A stretch of DNA of 64,000 nt from Sporobacter sp038405045 (GTDB lineage Bacteria > Bacillota > Clostridia > Oscillospirales > Oscillospiraceae). Below are positions 49,290 through 58,402 of the stretch, one piece after another (the first letter of the stretch is position 1; the number at the start of each line of letters is the position of its first letter). The notes under the pieces are model-generated. The model was not told the DNA's origin. It worked only from the letters and a program-made list of their open reading frames with translations, and did not search any database. Location of the stretch: contig JBBZIV010000001.1 of NCBI GenBank assembly GCA_038405045.1, forward strand, positions 1,165,767 through 1,229,766. The letters are read 5' to 3'. The translations under genes were made by a program, and so were the position numbers.

Positions 49290-49832
49290 ATGGAAAGTCA
49301 CAACAGAAACAAGCTCACAGCTTTTTTCGTCGCAGAGGGCAAAAATCTCCGGCGCTATGTGCTTGGAAAACTACGCCACATCAGCGAGGCGGACGCCGAG
49401 GATATCATCGGCGACGTCATGCTGAAGCTTTTTACCCGTTCCGAGTCGGTTGATCTGCTTGACAATCCTGCCGGATACGTCTACCGCGCCATTCAAAACA
49501 AAATCATAGACCACACACGAACGCGGGCGCGGCTGGTTTCGTTAGAACATTTTTTAGACGAGAACGGGGAGCAAACCATTGCATCTATTTTAGCCGATAC
49601 AGCACCAGGCCCTCAAGATTTGCTCGAGCGCAAGGAGCTATTATGCCGTCTTGGTGAGGCGATCGATCGATTAGAGCCAAAGCAGCGCGCCGTTCTGCTT
49701 GCCACCGAACTCGACGGCCTGTCATTTAAGGCGCTGTCAATGCGCTGGGGAGAGCCCGTCGGGACGCTGCTGTCCAGAAAATCCCGCGCACTCAAAGCCC
49801 TGCGGAAAATGCTGTCTGACGACATATTGTGA
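49290..49832 (+). CDS. sigma-70 family RNA polymerase sigma factor (ECF-like)
   Basis: A 180-residue sigma factor with region 2 (about 5-75: ADAEDIIGDVMLKLF, then AGYVYRAIQNKIIDHTRT) and region 4 (about 120-175: LEPKQRAVLLATELDGLSFKA). No region 3 linker. The ATG at 49290 is preferred to a GTG at 49281. It is followed 19 bases later by a two-helix membrane protein, which is a typical place for an anti-sigma factor, although the neighbour shows no zinc-anti-sigma motif. Confidence 0.88.
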   Translation: MESHNRNKLTAFFVAEGKNLRRYVLGKLRHISEADAEDIIGDVMLKLFTRSESVDLLDNPAGYVYRAIQNKIIDHTRTRARLVSLEHFLDENGEQTIASILADTAPGPQDLLERKELLCRLGEAIDRLEPKQRAVLLATELDGLSFKALSMRWGEPVGTLLSRKSRALKALRKMLSDDIL

Positions 49833-49851
49833 AAGGAAGGAGCTATTAATA

Positions 49852-50244
49852 ATGGGAGCATTTAAATCAAAATGGAGCAAGACGCCAAAGCCGGTACAAA
49901 TCACCCTCTACATTATCCTCGGTCTCCTCGGCGTCACGGCAATGGGTATTCTTTTCGGTTACATTATCCAGCTATTGTGGAACTGGCTGATGCCGGAGCT
50001 GTTTGGATTGGGAACAATCAGCTACTGGCAAGCCATCGGCATCTTTATCTTGGCAAAGCTGCTGTTCGGGTTTGGGATGGGCGGTAACGGCGACAAGGCC
50101 TCCAAATCGAACAAACGGCGCGAGCAGCAGCATGATGCCGCGTGCGGCAATTGGGCTGATTATGACGCTTGGTGGGAGAAGGAAGGCAAATCGGCCTTTC
50201 AGAAGTATGCTACGGAAAAAAGCGAAACGGAAAACGATCTTTAA
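49852..50244 (+). CDS. unrecognised membrane protein partner of the sigma factor
   Basis: A 130-residue protein with helices at about 20-42 and 58-75, then a Gly/Lys-rich turn and a charged, aromatic tail (NWADYDAWWEKEGKSAFQ). AAGGAAGGAG precedes the ATG. It shows no anti-sigma domain I know, so the function is open. It ends before a strong terminator and forms a two-gene operon with the sigma factor. Confidence 0.65.
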   Translation: MGAFKSKWSKTPKPVQITLYIILGLLGVTAMGILFGYIIQLLWNWLMPELFGLGTISYWQAIGIFILAKLLFGFGMGGNGDKASKSNKRREQQHDAACGNWADYDAWWEKEGKSAFQKYATEKSETENDL

Positions 50245-50265
50245 CGGCGGTATTTTTCTGGATAA

Positions 50266-50311
50266 AAGCCCTTGCCCGGCGCGGCGGAACCGCTGCTTCG
50301 GGCAAGGGCTT
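50266..50311. terminator. bidirectional terminator
   Basis: AAGCCCTTGCCCG and CGGGCAAGGGCTT form a 13-pair stem with a GC-rich loop of 20 bases. Minus-strand reading ends in TTTTATCC; plus-strand ends in GTGATTTATTTATT. It ends the sigma operon and nrdDG. Confidence 0.85.
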
Positions 50312-50326
50312 GTGATTTATTTATTA

Positions 50327-50815
50327 TTAATCAAGCGTCACGGCGCAGCCTGCTTTGAGGCTTTTTGGGACGTCTAGAATACGCTGGTTTTTGCTGCCAC
50401 GCCACTTCAGGGTAAGGCTGCGCTTGGCGAGGACAAACGGCCCGTCTACGAGCACATCGGTCAGCCGGAGGAGCTTTAAAACAGCCGGGTCAGTGGAATT
50501 GAAGAGTTCTTCAAAAGTGTATCCGGAATACGCCCAGACAGTGAGACCGGCGTTTTTTGCCGCCTCGGCAATCGCCGCACAATCGCCCGCCTGAAAAAAC
50601 GGTTCTCCGCCTGAGAGCGTCACGCCGTCCGTTAAGGGATTGGACAATAGCTCCTTAATAATCGCTTCGACAGGTCTTTCGCTGCCGCCCGCGGGGTCAT
50701 GCGTTTCGGGATTGTGGCAGCCGTGGCAGTGATGGGGGCAGCCCTGCGTGAACACCACATAGCGGAGGCCCGGCCCGTCGACAATCGACTCCTGAACTGT
50801 TCCGGCGATACGCAT
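50327..50815 (-). CDS. nrdG: anaerobic ribonucleotide reductase-activating protein (radical SAM)
   Basis: A 162-residue activase that makes the glycyl radical of NrdD. The radical-SAM cluster motif CPHHCHGC (Cys-x3-Cys-x2-Cys) is at about 25-32. The SAM-binding GGEP is in LSGGEPFFQ. The ATG at 50815 follows GGAGG; an ATG six codons upstream does not. It follows nrdD by about 80 bases, which hold no separate promoter that I can see. Confidence 0.95.
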   Translation of the reverse strand: MRIAGTVQESIVDGPGLRYVVFTQGCPHHCHGCHNPETHDPAGGSERPVEAIIKELLSNPLTDGVTLSGGEPFFQAGDCAAIAEAAKNAGLTVWAYSGYTFEELFNSTDPAVLKLLRLTDVLVDGPFVLAKRSLTLKWRGSKNQRILDVPKSLKAGCAVTLD

Positions 50816-50896
50816 GATGAGCCTCCATAACAAATAGATCGGCGGGAGCGGGGCGGCCGTCCACGGGGCGATGTGGGCATCGCCCCCTACTGAGCG

Positions 50897-53233
50897 TTAC
50901 GTTAAGCTGCAGCCGTGCTTGATACGCTCGGCCTCCTCGGCGCGCTTGCCGTTGTTGAAGCGATCCAGCGTCCCGACGAGATAACCGGTGATGCGCCGGA
51001 TGCGCTCAAAGCCGACGGCTTCCGCGCTCTCCGTCCGGCCGCAGTGCGGGCACTCGTCCTTGATGATGCCCGTATAGCCGCAGACGGGGTCGCGGTCAAC
51101 CGGGTGGTTGATGGAGCCGTAACCGACGCCGCACTTCTGCATATAGCGGATAATTTTTTCAAACGCCTCGAGATTTTCCATGGGGTCGCCGTCCATCTCA
51201 ATATAACTGATGTGCCCGGCGTTTGTCAGGGCGTGATACGGCGCTTCGAGGCGGATTTTATCAAAGGCGCTGATCGGGAAATAAACGGGGATGTGGAAGC
51301 TGTTTGTATAGTAATCTCTGTCCGTGATGCCGGGGATCACGCCGAACTTCTTTTTATCCAGCTTGACAAAGCGGCCGGACAGGCCCTCTGCGGGCGTGGC
51401 AATCAGAGAGAAGTTCAAATGGCGCTTACGGCTTTCGGCGTCGCACCGGGCACGCATGTGGCTGACGATCTCGAGACCGAGATTCTGCGCCCGCTCACTT
51501 TGACCGTGGTGCTCCCCGATGAGGGCAACAAGCGTTTCGGCCAGGCCGATAAAGCCGATGGTCAGTGTGCCGTGCTTAATAACTTCACGCACCTCGTCAT
51601 TCCAGCCGAGCTTGTCGCTGTCGATCCAGACGCCCTGCCCCATCAAAAACGGGTAGTTATAGACATGTTTGCGGGCTTGGATTTCAAAACGTTCTAAAAG
51701 CTGATCGACAACGAGCGTCAGCTTGGCGTCGAGGTCCTCAAAAAAGCGCCCAAGGTCACCCTTGGCTTTGATGGCCAGCCGCGGCAGATTAATAGACGTA
51801 AACGACAGATTGCCGCGCCCGCTGCAGAATTCCTGCTCGGGGTCAAAAACGTTGGAGATGACGCGCGTCCGGCAGCCCATGTAGGCGATTTCTGTTTCAG
51901 GACAGCCATCCTTATAGTATTTGAGGTTATACGGCGCGTCCACAAACGAGAAGTTCGGGAACAGGCGCTTGGCTGAACAGCGGCAAGCCAATTGGAACAA
52001 GTCGTAATTCGGCTCGCCGGGGTTTAAGTTGATACCGTCCTTGACACGGAAAATCTGGATCGGGAAAATCGGCGTCTCGCCGTTGCCGAGGCCCGCCTCT
52101 GTGGCGAGCATGACGTTTTTCATAACCATGCGGCCTTCGGGCGACGTGTCCATACCATAGTTGATGGAGGAGAACGGCGTCTGCGCACCGGCGCGTGAGT
52201 GCATCGTGTTGAGGTTATGGATAAAAGCCTCCATGGCCTGATATGTCGCCCGGTCGGTCTCCTTCTCGGCATAGCGAAGCGCCAGCTGCTGCGCCTTCTG
52301 CATGCCGTCGGCGTCGCCGAACCGGTCGACTAGGAGCGGCAGTTCTGCCGCGAGATATGATGCGTTATTTTCAAGCGTCGGTACAAGGCTCGTCTGTGCC
52401 AGAACAGTGGCGACGATCTCCTTGACGTCGTTTTCAATATCGTCCGTCAGGCCTTTCCAGAGCATGATCGCTTTGGCGAGGTTTTGGCGGTAAAGACGGA
52501 CGTACGTCTTCTTGACGCCTTCAGCCATGCCGTAGTCAAAATTGACGATGCTCTGCCCGCCGTGCTGGTCGTTTTGGTTAGACTGAATGGCAATACAGCC
52601 AAGCGCCGAATAGGAGGCAATGTCGTTCGGTTCGCGCAGCGTCCCATGGCCGGTTGAAAAACCGCCCTTGAAGAGCTTTGTGATGTCAATCTGTGTACAC
52701 GTCGTCGTCAGCGTCAAAAAGTCAAGGTCGTGGATATGGATGTCCCCGTCCGTGTGGGCTTTGGCATGATCGGGGTTTAAGACAAACATGTTATAGAACT
52801 GCTTGGCCCCCTCGGAGCCGTACTTGAGCATGACGCCCATGGCCGTATCGCCGTCGATATTGGCGTTTTCGCGCTTAACGTCTGAGTCGCGCGCGTCGGC
52901 ATATGTAATCTCCTCATACGTCTGCATCAGGCGCGTGTTCATCTGGCGGCGGCGGCTGCGCTGGTCACGGTAAAGAATATAAGCCTTCGCCGTCGTCACA
53001 AAACCATTATCCATCAAAACCTTTTCGACGATATCCTGAATATGCTCGACATCGGGTGCTTCGTTCCCCTCAACCTCGAGAATCGATAACACTTCATTGG
53101 CAAGCGCGGTCGCCGTCCCGTTGCTGTCGGGTCTGTAGGTCGCGTCAAACGCCTTTCTGACTGCCTCCGCAATCTTGGCGACGTCGAACGGTACTGTCCT
53201 CCCGTCTCTCTTTTTAATGCTCGTCACTGGCAT
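50897..53233 (-). CDS. nrdD: anaerobic (class III) ribonucleoside-triphosphate reductase
   Basis: A 778-residue glycyl-radical enzyme that reduces ribonucleotides without oxygen. An ATP-cone (1-95: MPVTSIKKRDGRTVPFD, then VEKVLMDNGF) regulates it. Near the C-terminus a zinc site reads CGYTG...CPHCGR and the glycyl radical loop is RRITGYLVGTLDRFNN (Gly about 752). Length is normal for the family. A NrdR box lies in its promoter region. Confidence 0.97.
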   Translation of the reverse strand: MPVTSIKKRDGRTVPFDVAKIAEAVRKAFDATYRPDSNGTATALANEVLSILEVEGNEAPDVEHIQDIVEKVLMDNGFVTTAKAYILYRDQRSRRRQMNTRLMQTYEEITYADARDSDVKRENANIDGDTAMGVMLKYGSEGAKQFYNMFVLNPDHAKAHTDGDIHIHDLDFLTLTTTCTQIDITKLFKGGFSTGHGTLREPNDIASYSALGCIAIQSNQNDQHGGQSIVNFDYGMAEGVKKTYVRLYRQNLAKAIMLWKGLTDDIENDVKEIVATVLAQTSLVPTLENNASYLAAELPLLVDRFGDADGMQKAQQLALRYAEKETDRATYQAMEAFIHNLNTMHSRAGAQTPFSSINYGMDTSPEGRMVMKNVMLATEAGLGNGETPIFPIQIFRVKDGINLNPGEPNYDLFQLACRCSAKRLFPNFSFVDAPYNLKYYKDGCPETEIAYMGCRTRVISNVFDPEQEFCSGRGNLSFTSINLPRLAIKAKGDLGRFFEDLDAKLTLVVDQLLERFEIQARKHVYNYPFLMGQGVWIDSDKLGWNDEVREVIKHGTLTIGFIGLAETLVALIGEHHGQSERAQNLGLEIVSHMRARCDAESRKRHLNFSLIATPAEGLSGRFVKLDKKKFGVIPGITDRDYYTNSFHIPVYFPISAFDKIRLEAPYHALTNAGHISYIEMDGDPMENLEAFEKIIRYMQKCGVGYGSINHPVDRDPVCGYTGIIKDECPHCGRTESAEAVGFERIRRITGYLVGTLDRFNNGKRAEEAERIKHGCSLT

Positions 53234-53269
53234 ACCCGCTCACCCTTTCTCTGAATCAAAACGCCTAAC

Positions 53270-53336
53270 CACTACATATAGTGTGTCCGCGTCCTTTGGT
53301 GAGTATTATAATACAACTTATGGGGCGCGCCGTCAA
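53270..53336 (-). promoter_or_regulatory. nrdD promoter with NrdR box
   Basis: On the minus strand TTGACG (53336-53331), 17 bases and TATTAT (53313-53308) form the promoter. About 22 bases after the -10 is ACACACTATATGTAGTG (53286-53270), a near-exact NrdR box (consensus around ACACWATATWTWGTGT). Only one box was seen; NrdR normally uses two about 15 bases apart. Confidence 0.85.
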
Positions 53337-53451
53337 GACAAAATTATTAAAATTGACTGATTCCGCCTGAAAAAATGATACAAAAGCCCATATCCCCTGC
53401 CTTTTTAGACCACATCGTCTTTCTGATTACAAACGATTTGGCAACGCGGAA

Positions 53452-54369
53452 TTAGCTGTTTATTCTCAGCGCGGCCTTGATGGCCTGGCCATATTTACCA
53501 TGAAGGGCCTTGATGTATAAAAACGCGCCAAGCGGTAAAAGGGCCATATACTGAATGATGTGAAGAAGAAAACTGACTGAGAGCGCATCACTCTTGTCGA
53601 CGCCGAGACCGGCGAGACCGATTACCGTCCCCGTTTCAAATAGCCCGATGGCACCCGGCGAAGCCGGGATGAGGTTAATAATATTCGTCGTGACAAAAAC
53701 GGTGAACGCCATTTGGACCGACACCTGGGGATTATAGCCCGCAGCAACGAAGCCGAGCCAGTAGGTCAAGACAAGAATGATCCAAGATAACGATACCCAA
53801 ATCAGCATTTTCACAGCGGATAGTTTTAGATATTCACGGACATAGCCGCGAAAACGTGGCACAAAATACAAAAGTGCCGCCAGCAGACTAAGAAGGCCAA
53901 TATAAACATATAACAGAATCCACATGGCCTGAAGCATTGTTTTATCCGTGATGTGCGCGAAAGGAATCGTCAAGACGGATATCGCAACAACGACAACACT
54001 GTCTGACAAGGTTGAAATAATGGTGAGTTTTGTCCGGCGCTTGACAGAGAAATTTGACGGGAAGAAGGCCATGCGCAATCCTTCGCCCGCGTGAAGCGGC
54101 AGAATCATGTTAAACGCATGCCCCAGCGCGATAACTTCCAGCGACACCATGTCGTCCATCTCCGGCTCGATGCCTCTGGAATAAGCAAGGCCCCGAATGT
54201 AGTTTGAGAACATGTAGATCAAAACGGCGGCAAACACGAGCCACCAATTGATATGCGCCGGAAAATTGACGGTCATTTTTAAGTCTTTGACAACTTTAAT
54301 GGCATAATAGATGACGGCTGCTGTCACGATAACGCCAAACAAAAGCTGCAATTTAAATTTTTTGTTCAT
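53452..54369 (-). CDS. UPF0104/LPG-flippase-like membrane protein
   Basis: A 305-residue protein with about eight membrane helices. Family markers include NYIRGLAYSRGIEPEM, LPLHAGEGLRMAF and PASPGAIGLFETG. It belongs to the YbhN/MprF flippase-like group, which lacks the catalytic synthase domain of MprF. The lipid is unknown. AGGGAG precedes the ATG. It stands alone on the minus strand upstream of nrdD with about 200 bases between. Confidence 0.88.
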   Translation of the reverse strand: MNKKFKLQLLFGVIVTAAVIYYAIKVVKDLKMTVNFPAHINWWLVFAAVLIYMFSNYIRGLAYSRGIEPEMDDMVSLEVIALGHAFNMILPLHAGEGLRMAFFPSNFSVKRRTKLTIISTLSDSVVVVAISVLTIPFAHITDKTMLQAMWILLYVYIGLLSLLAALLYFVPRFRGYVREYLKLSAVKMLIWVSLSWIILVLTYWLGFVAAGYNPQVSVQMAFTVFVTTNIINLIPASPGAIGLFETGTVIGLAGLGVDKSDALSVSFLLHIIQYMALLPLGAFLYIKALHGKYGQAIKAALRINS

Positions 54370-54456
54370 TGCTGACTCCCTCGCTATTATCGGGCGGTAA
54401 AAACTCTTCTGCCGCTTAGTATCAGAAAAAGCCGACCGAATTAACAGCAGGAAAAT

Positions 54457-54487
54457 AAAAAATCATGCTTCATCGGCATGATTTTTT
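54457..54487 (-). terminator. terminator after the SEC-C/YkgJ-like gene
   Basis: AAAAATCATGC, loop TTCATCG, GCATGATTTTTT. Strong A/T arms; reading on the minus strand ends in ATTTTTTATTTTC. Confidence 0.85.
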
Positions 54488-54525
54488 GTTAAGGTATCAA
54501 AAATCTCAGCATCTCAACGCGATTA

Positions 54526-55161
54526 TCAATCGGCATGTGATGCGAGCGAGGCGATATACGCTTCCTCCGGCAGTGTCAGCATTGCCGTCATAAACGGGGC
54601 TTGTGTGACGACATCGGCCATCGCACCGCCATGAAAAGCGCGCGCAAAGAAAACGTCAAGCGGCGCGGGTCGGCGGATGAGGATACCGCCGCGCGCCGGG
54701 AGGAAGACAAAGCGCTCTAACGCCCGCGCAGCGGCAGCCGAGCGGGCAAGCGCCTGCCCCGCCTTGACAGACAACCCGGCGCGCCGCGCGCAAAAGGCCA
54801 AGGCGTCGTCATCCGGGGGGTTGCAGAAGAGAGGCCGGGCGGCATTTATTCGGCAAGCGCCATTCTCATCGAGAAAAAGGCATGGGAAATCAGCGTCTGA
54901 GGCGGCACGCGACAAGGCTGTATCGATCACTTTTTGACATTCTTCCCTATCCCAACGACGGACGATATGGTCAAAAATCCGCACAAATTCCACTTCGGAG
55001 ACGAGAAAGCCATTATGGCGGCAATGCTGCCCGGTTATACTCGGTGTCCCCTTTTGCAGGCGGTATAGCCGCGCGACGATGCTTTTTGGGTGAATATGAT
55101 TGTGGCAGTCCGCGTGGCTTCTCCCGCTTCCACAAAAGCAGCGCACTTCCTCATTCACCAT
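54526..55161 (-). CDS. SEC-C motif plus YkgJ-like zinc/iron-chelating protein
   Basis: A 211-residue protein. The N-terminal SEC-C motif is CFCGSGRSHADCH (about 8-20). A YkgJ-type Cys pattern follows: HCRHNGFLVS, CLFLDENGACRINAARPLFC (about 93-113) and FCARRAG. Together it should bind two metal ions. Function is unknown; YkgJ-like proteins are widespread and suspected metal chelators. It starts 14 bases after the MFS gene stop and is probably co-transcribed. Confidence 0.8.
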   Translation of the reverse strand: MVNEEVRCFCGSGRSHADCHNHIHPKSIVARLYRLQKGTPSITGQHCRHNGFLVSEVEFVRIFDHIVRRWDREECQKVIDTALSRAASDADFPCLFLDENGACRINAARPLFCNPPDDDALAFCARRAGLSVKAGQALARSAAAARALERFVFLPARGGILIRRPAPLDVFFARAFHGGAMADVVTQAPFMTAMLTLPEEAYIASLASHAD

Positions 55162-55175
55162 GTTCGCTCCTTTCT

Positions 55176-56402
55176 TCAGGCGCTATCACGCCGCGATGCT
55201 TCTGCCCCCCCGTCATCCGCCTGCCATGCCAGCAGCAGGAAGGCTGCCGCCAGTAACAGCGCCGCACTCGACATGAAAACGGCGGCTGGCGGGAAAAAAA
55301 CGAGCAGAAGCGTCGCTGCGCCGATGCCGATTAGTTTGGATGCGCTGGAAACAAGATCCCGCGCGCCCGTCACGCGCGCGGCATACCGCTTATCGACCGA
55401 CGATAATAGCCGCGTCGTCAGAAGTGTCCCCGCGAGAGATGAAAACAGGCCTTCCGCGGCGGCGAGTATTAAAATCCGGGCGAGGCTCCCCGTCAGCCCG
55501 TACATACACCAGACGAGCGCGATAATAGGCAGAAAAAGCGTAACCTTCAAAAGCGGATTTTTATCAAAATAGTTCTTATAGCGCAGCAGGAGGAGCATGG
55601 CAAACAGATTCATACCGTAGAGCACGGAAAGCAAAAGACCCCAGTACCGGCTTGTGACGCATAAAATATCAAAGGCGTAGGCGTAAAAGGCAATATTGAC
55701 GGCCACTGTCCCGACGTCAAGAGCGGCAACGAGCGCCAAAACGCGGCGGAGCTCCGGTGACCGCAGGCAGATTATGATGCCTTCTGCCATCGCGCCGAAC
55801 GGCCGGACACGCTTTTGTGAAACGGGCGGCGCTTGACGCGGCAGCTTGAGCAGCAGGAGCGCTGAGAACCAATAAAAGGCACCGCTTATGACAAAGGCTG
55901 CCGTCACACCAAACGTGTGGACGAACAGGCCCGTGAGCATCGGCACAAGGAGATTAACACCGCCACTTCCCCCTGTCAGAAGGGCACTCCCGCGGAGGAG
56001 CTCACCCTCTGTCATGAGGCCTCTGAAAAGCTTGCTGCGAGCCGGACTGTAAAAAACGTCAAGAAAGCTCACGGCCAGCATGACAAAGAGCGTCGCCCCG
56101 GCCGATTTCGAAAAGGCAAATAAAAGAACAAACACGCCACGCAGAACATCAAAGAAAATGAGCAGCAGCCGCGATGAAAAACGGTCGCCGATGCGCCCGG
56201 CCAGCAGTGAGACAATAACGCCCGGTATGGGTGCCGTGACGACGCCGAGACCTGTATAAAATCCCGAGTTCGTCTGCGTAACCAAAAGGCGCGATAAGGC
56301 AATGAGCTGAATGCAGGCGGCGCTGGCAACAGCCGTCTGGCTTAGAAAAAAAGGCGGGAACGATTGGCCCGGCCAGATTTTAAACGATTGTTTGAACTCC
56401 AT
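55176..56402 (-). CDS. MFS transporter
   Basis: A 408-residue carrier with twelve hydrophobic segments. MFS motif A is weakly seen in LLAGRIGDRFSSRLLL between helices 2 and 3, and the second half has FSSLAGTLLTTRLLSSVD. It resembles drug or metabolite exporters of Bacillota. GGAGG precedes the ATG. Substrate unknown. It is the first gene of a two-gene operon. Confidence 0.88.
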   Translation of the reverse strand: MEFKQSFKIWPGQSFPPFFLSQTAVASAACIQLIALSRLLVTQTNSGFYTGLGVVTAPIPGVIVSLLAGRIGDRFSSRLLLIFFDVLRGVFVLLFAFSKSAGATLFVMLAVSFLDVFYSPARSKLFRGLMTEGELLRGSALLTGGSGGVNLLVPMLTGLFVHTFGVTAAFVISGAFYWFSALLLLKLPRQAPPVSQKRVRPFGAMAEGIIICLRSPELRRVLALVAALDVGTVAVNIAFYAYAFDILCVTSRYWGLLLSVLYGMNLFAMLLLLRYKNYFDKNPLLKVTLFLPIIALVWCMYGLTGSLARILILAAAEGLFSSLAGTLLTTRLLSSVDKRYAARVTGARDLVSSASKLIGIGAATLLLVFFPPAAVFMSSAALLLAAAFLLLAWQADDGGAEASRRDSA

Positions 56403-56559
56403 GGCCGCGCCTCCATTGTTTGTCTATCTTATCATATGAGCGTATTTTCATTAAAAAAACCGCTTCGAGCAAACAGCGCCGTCAAATGACAGATATTGTC
56501 TTTATATTTGAAAACACTGCGGCGCAAACTGGAGGTGATCATATAATTAAGGTGACATC

Positions 56560-57654
56560 ATGTTTAAAAAATTTGTTACGCTGCTGCTGATGCTTCTTTT
56601 TCTCCCCGCGCTGCCGGCCGCCGCCATCTCCGCCAAGGGATACGCACTTATTGAAATGACGACCGGGCGTCTTGTGACGGGGCAGAATGTTGATTTAAAA
56701 CTCCCCATGGCCTCAACGACGAAAATTATGACAGGCCTCTTAGCCTGTGAGTCCGGCATGTTTGATATGGTGGTTACAGTGCCGCCCGAGGCCGCGCGTG
56801 TTGAGGGGTCCTCCATCTATCTTCAGCCCGGCGAAAAGCTGACACTGCGCGAGCTTACTTACGGCCTTTTACTGGAGTCCGGCAACGACGCCGCCACGGC
56901 CGTTGCGATTGCACTGGGCGGCACTGTCGACGGCTTTGCCGCAATGATGAATGAAAAGGCCGCCGAGCTGGGTCTTCAAAACACACATTTTATGAACCCA
57001 TCCGGCCTTGACGGTGCCGAACATTATACAACGGCGCTCGATTTGGCGCGCCTCGGCGCGGCGGCAATGAAAAACGACGACTTCAAAAAAATCGTCTCAA
57101 CCTACAAAACGCGTATCCCTTATAACGGCATCGAAAACGGCCGCCTGCTGATCAATCACAATGAAATGCTCAATATTTACAACGGCGCGATCGGCATTAA
57201 AACAGGGTACACCAAAAAAAGCGGCCGCTGCCTCGTCACCTGCGCCGCCCGCGATGGCGTCACGCTCGTGGCAGCGACGCTGAATGGGCATGACGACTGG
57301 GGCGATCACACGTCACTCTTAAACGAGGGTTTTCAAAAGCTAAGAAACGTCCGCCTTTTTGCCGTGAGACCTGTATTAACGGCAGCCGTTGCGGGCGGGG
57401 CGTGCGACAGCGTTCAGGTGACGAGCCGTGACAACCCAACAGCCGCTTTGGCGAGTGCGGAGGTCTCGCGCATTCAAATGCATCTGTCCATGCGGCGCTT
57501 TACGTATGCGCCAATTGTCAAGGGGCAGAAGATGGGTGAAATCGTCTGGACGTTAAACGGCGATGTTTTGGCGCGCGCCGAGCTTATCGCCCTCGACTCT
57601 GTCGCACCGGAAAAGCCGAACCGTCTGAAGGGCTTTTTAAAGGCGATCTTTTAA
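56560..57654 (+). CDS. D-alanyl-D-alanine carboxypeptidase (PBP5/DacF type)
   Basis: A 364-residue penicillin-binding protein (class C low-molecular type). Signal peptide at about 1-23 (ends PAAAISA). Active sites are in order: SxxK in MASTTKIMTG (about 51-54), SGN in LESGNDAA (about 107-109) and KTG in IKTGYTKKSGR (about 213-215). A C-terminal beta domain follows. It trims the terminal D-Ala from pentapeptides. AAGGTG precedes the ATG. Next gene 11 bases downstream. Confidence 0.95.
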   Translation: MFKKFVTLLLMLLFLPALPAAAISAKGYALIEMTTGRLVTGQNVDLKLPMASTTKIMTGLLACESGMFDMVVTVPPEAARVEGSSIYLQPGEKLTLRELTYGLLLESGNDAATAVAIALGGTVDGFAAMMNEKAAELGLQNTHFMNPSGLDGAEHYTTALDLARLGAAAMKNDDFKKIVSTYKTRIPYNGIENGRLLINHNEMLNIYNGAIGIKTGYTKKSGRCLVTCAARDGVTLVAATLNGHDDWGDHTSLLNEGFQKLRNVRLFAVRPVLTAAVAGGACDSVQVTSRDNPTAALASAEVSRIQMHLSMRRFTYAPIVKGQKMGEIVWTLNGDVLARAELIALDSVAPEKPNRLKGFLKAIF

Positions 57655-57665
57655 CAACGGAGGAG

Positions 57666-58376
57666 GTGCTCATCATCAGGCGGTTTCATAAGTACTTGCG
57701 ACTGTTTTTCGCGGCAGTATTCGTCGCTATTTTATTGACGGCGGCAGTCAGAGCCGTCACAATTGTCGTACCGGAGAAGGGCACCTTTCTCCTTGTCGAT
57801 CTTGATATCTGCCGTCTGACGGTGTACGTGGACGGCGTCGTCATTGAAACATTTCCCGTCTCCGGCGGTCAGCATCAATCCCCATCGCCTGTCGGGACGT
57901 GGATGGTAACGGAGATCGCTGATTGGGGCGAGGGCTTCGGCGGCAGCTGGATCGGCCTAAACGTGCCATGGGGCCAATACGGCATCCATGGGACAATTGA
58001 GCCTTGGAGTCTCGGTGCCTATAACGCCTCAAAGGGCTGTATCCGTATGCATAACGATGATGTCGCCATCGTTAAAAATCTTGTGACCCTGGGGACAATT
58101 GTGCATATTAAATTTGACGGTGTGCCATTTCGCGCCATGGAAAGCGGCATGATTGGCAGCGATGTTTTCAGCGTCCAGCAGACGCTCCATCAGCTTGGGT
58201 ATTATCCCGCCGCTGCCGACGGCGTCTTCGGCGACGTCACGGAAAACGCCGTCCGCGCTTTTCAGAAAATAAATCACCTGGCGGTGGATGGCATTGTCGG
58301 CCGCCGGACATACGAAAAGCTCGTGCGACTGTCTAAGGAACAAAAAAACAGTCCCGTTTTGATCCCGGCGCAATAA
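57666..58376 (+). CDS. L,D-transpeptidase (YkuD) with peptidoglycan-binding domain
   Basis: A 236-residue protein: short N-terminal membrane anchor (about 10-30), a YkuD domain with HGTIEPWSLG (about 108) and the catalytic SKGCIRMHN (Cys about 126), then a PG_binding_1 domain (about 165-225: QQTLHQLGYYPAAADGVFGD). It crosslinks peptidoglycan via meso-diaminopimelate. The start is GTG at 57666, with GGAGG too close; a later start is possible but none is better. Confidence 0.9.
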   Translation: MLIIRRFHKYLRLFFAAVFVAILLTAAVRAVTIVVPEKGTFLLVDLDICRLTVYVDGVVIETFPVSGGQHQSPSPVGTWMVTEIADWGEGFGGSWIGLNVPWGQYGIHGTIEPWSLGAYNASKGCIRMHNDDVAIVKNLVTLGTIVHIKFDGVPFRAMESGMIGSDVFSVQQTLHQLGYYPAAADGVFGDVTENAVRAFQKINHLAVDGIVGRRTYEKLVRLSKEQKNSPVLIPAQ

Positions 58377-58402
58377 AATATAGTACTTTATGAAAAGCTG
58401 GG

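Noticed and set aside
50915..51697. 260-codon plus-strand frame opposite nrdD
   Set aside because: Antisense shadow of NrdD with low-complexity composition and no ribosome site of note.
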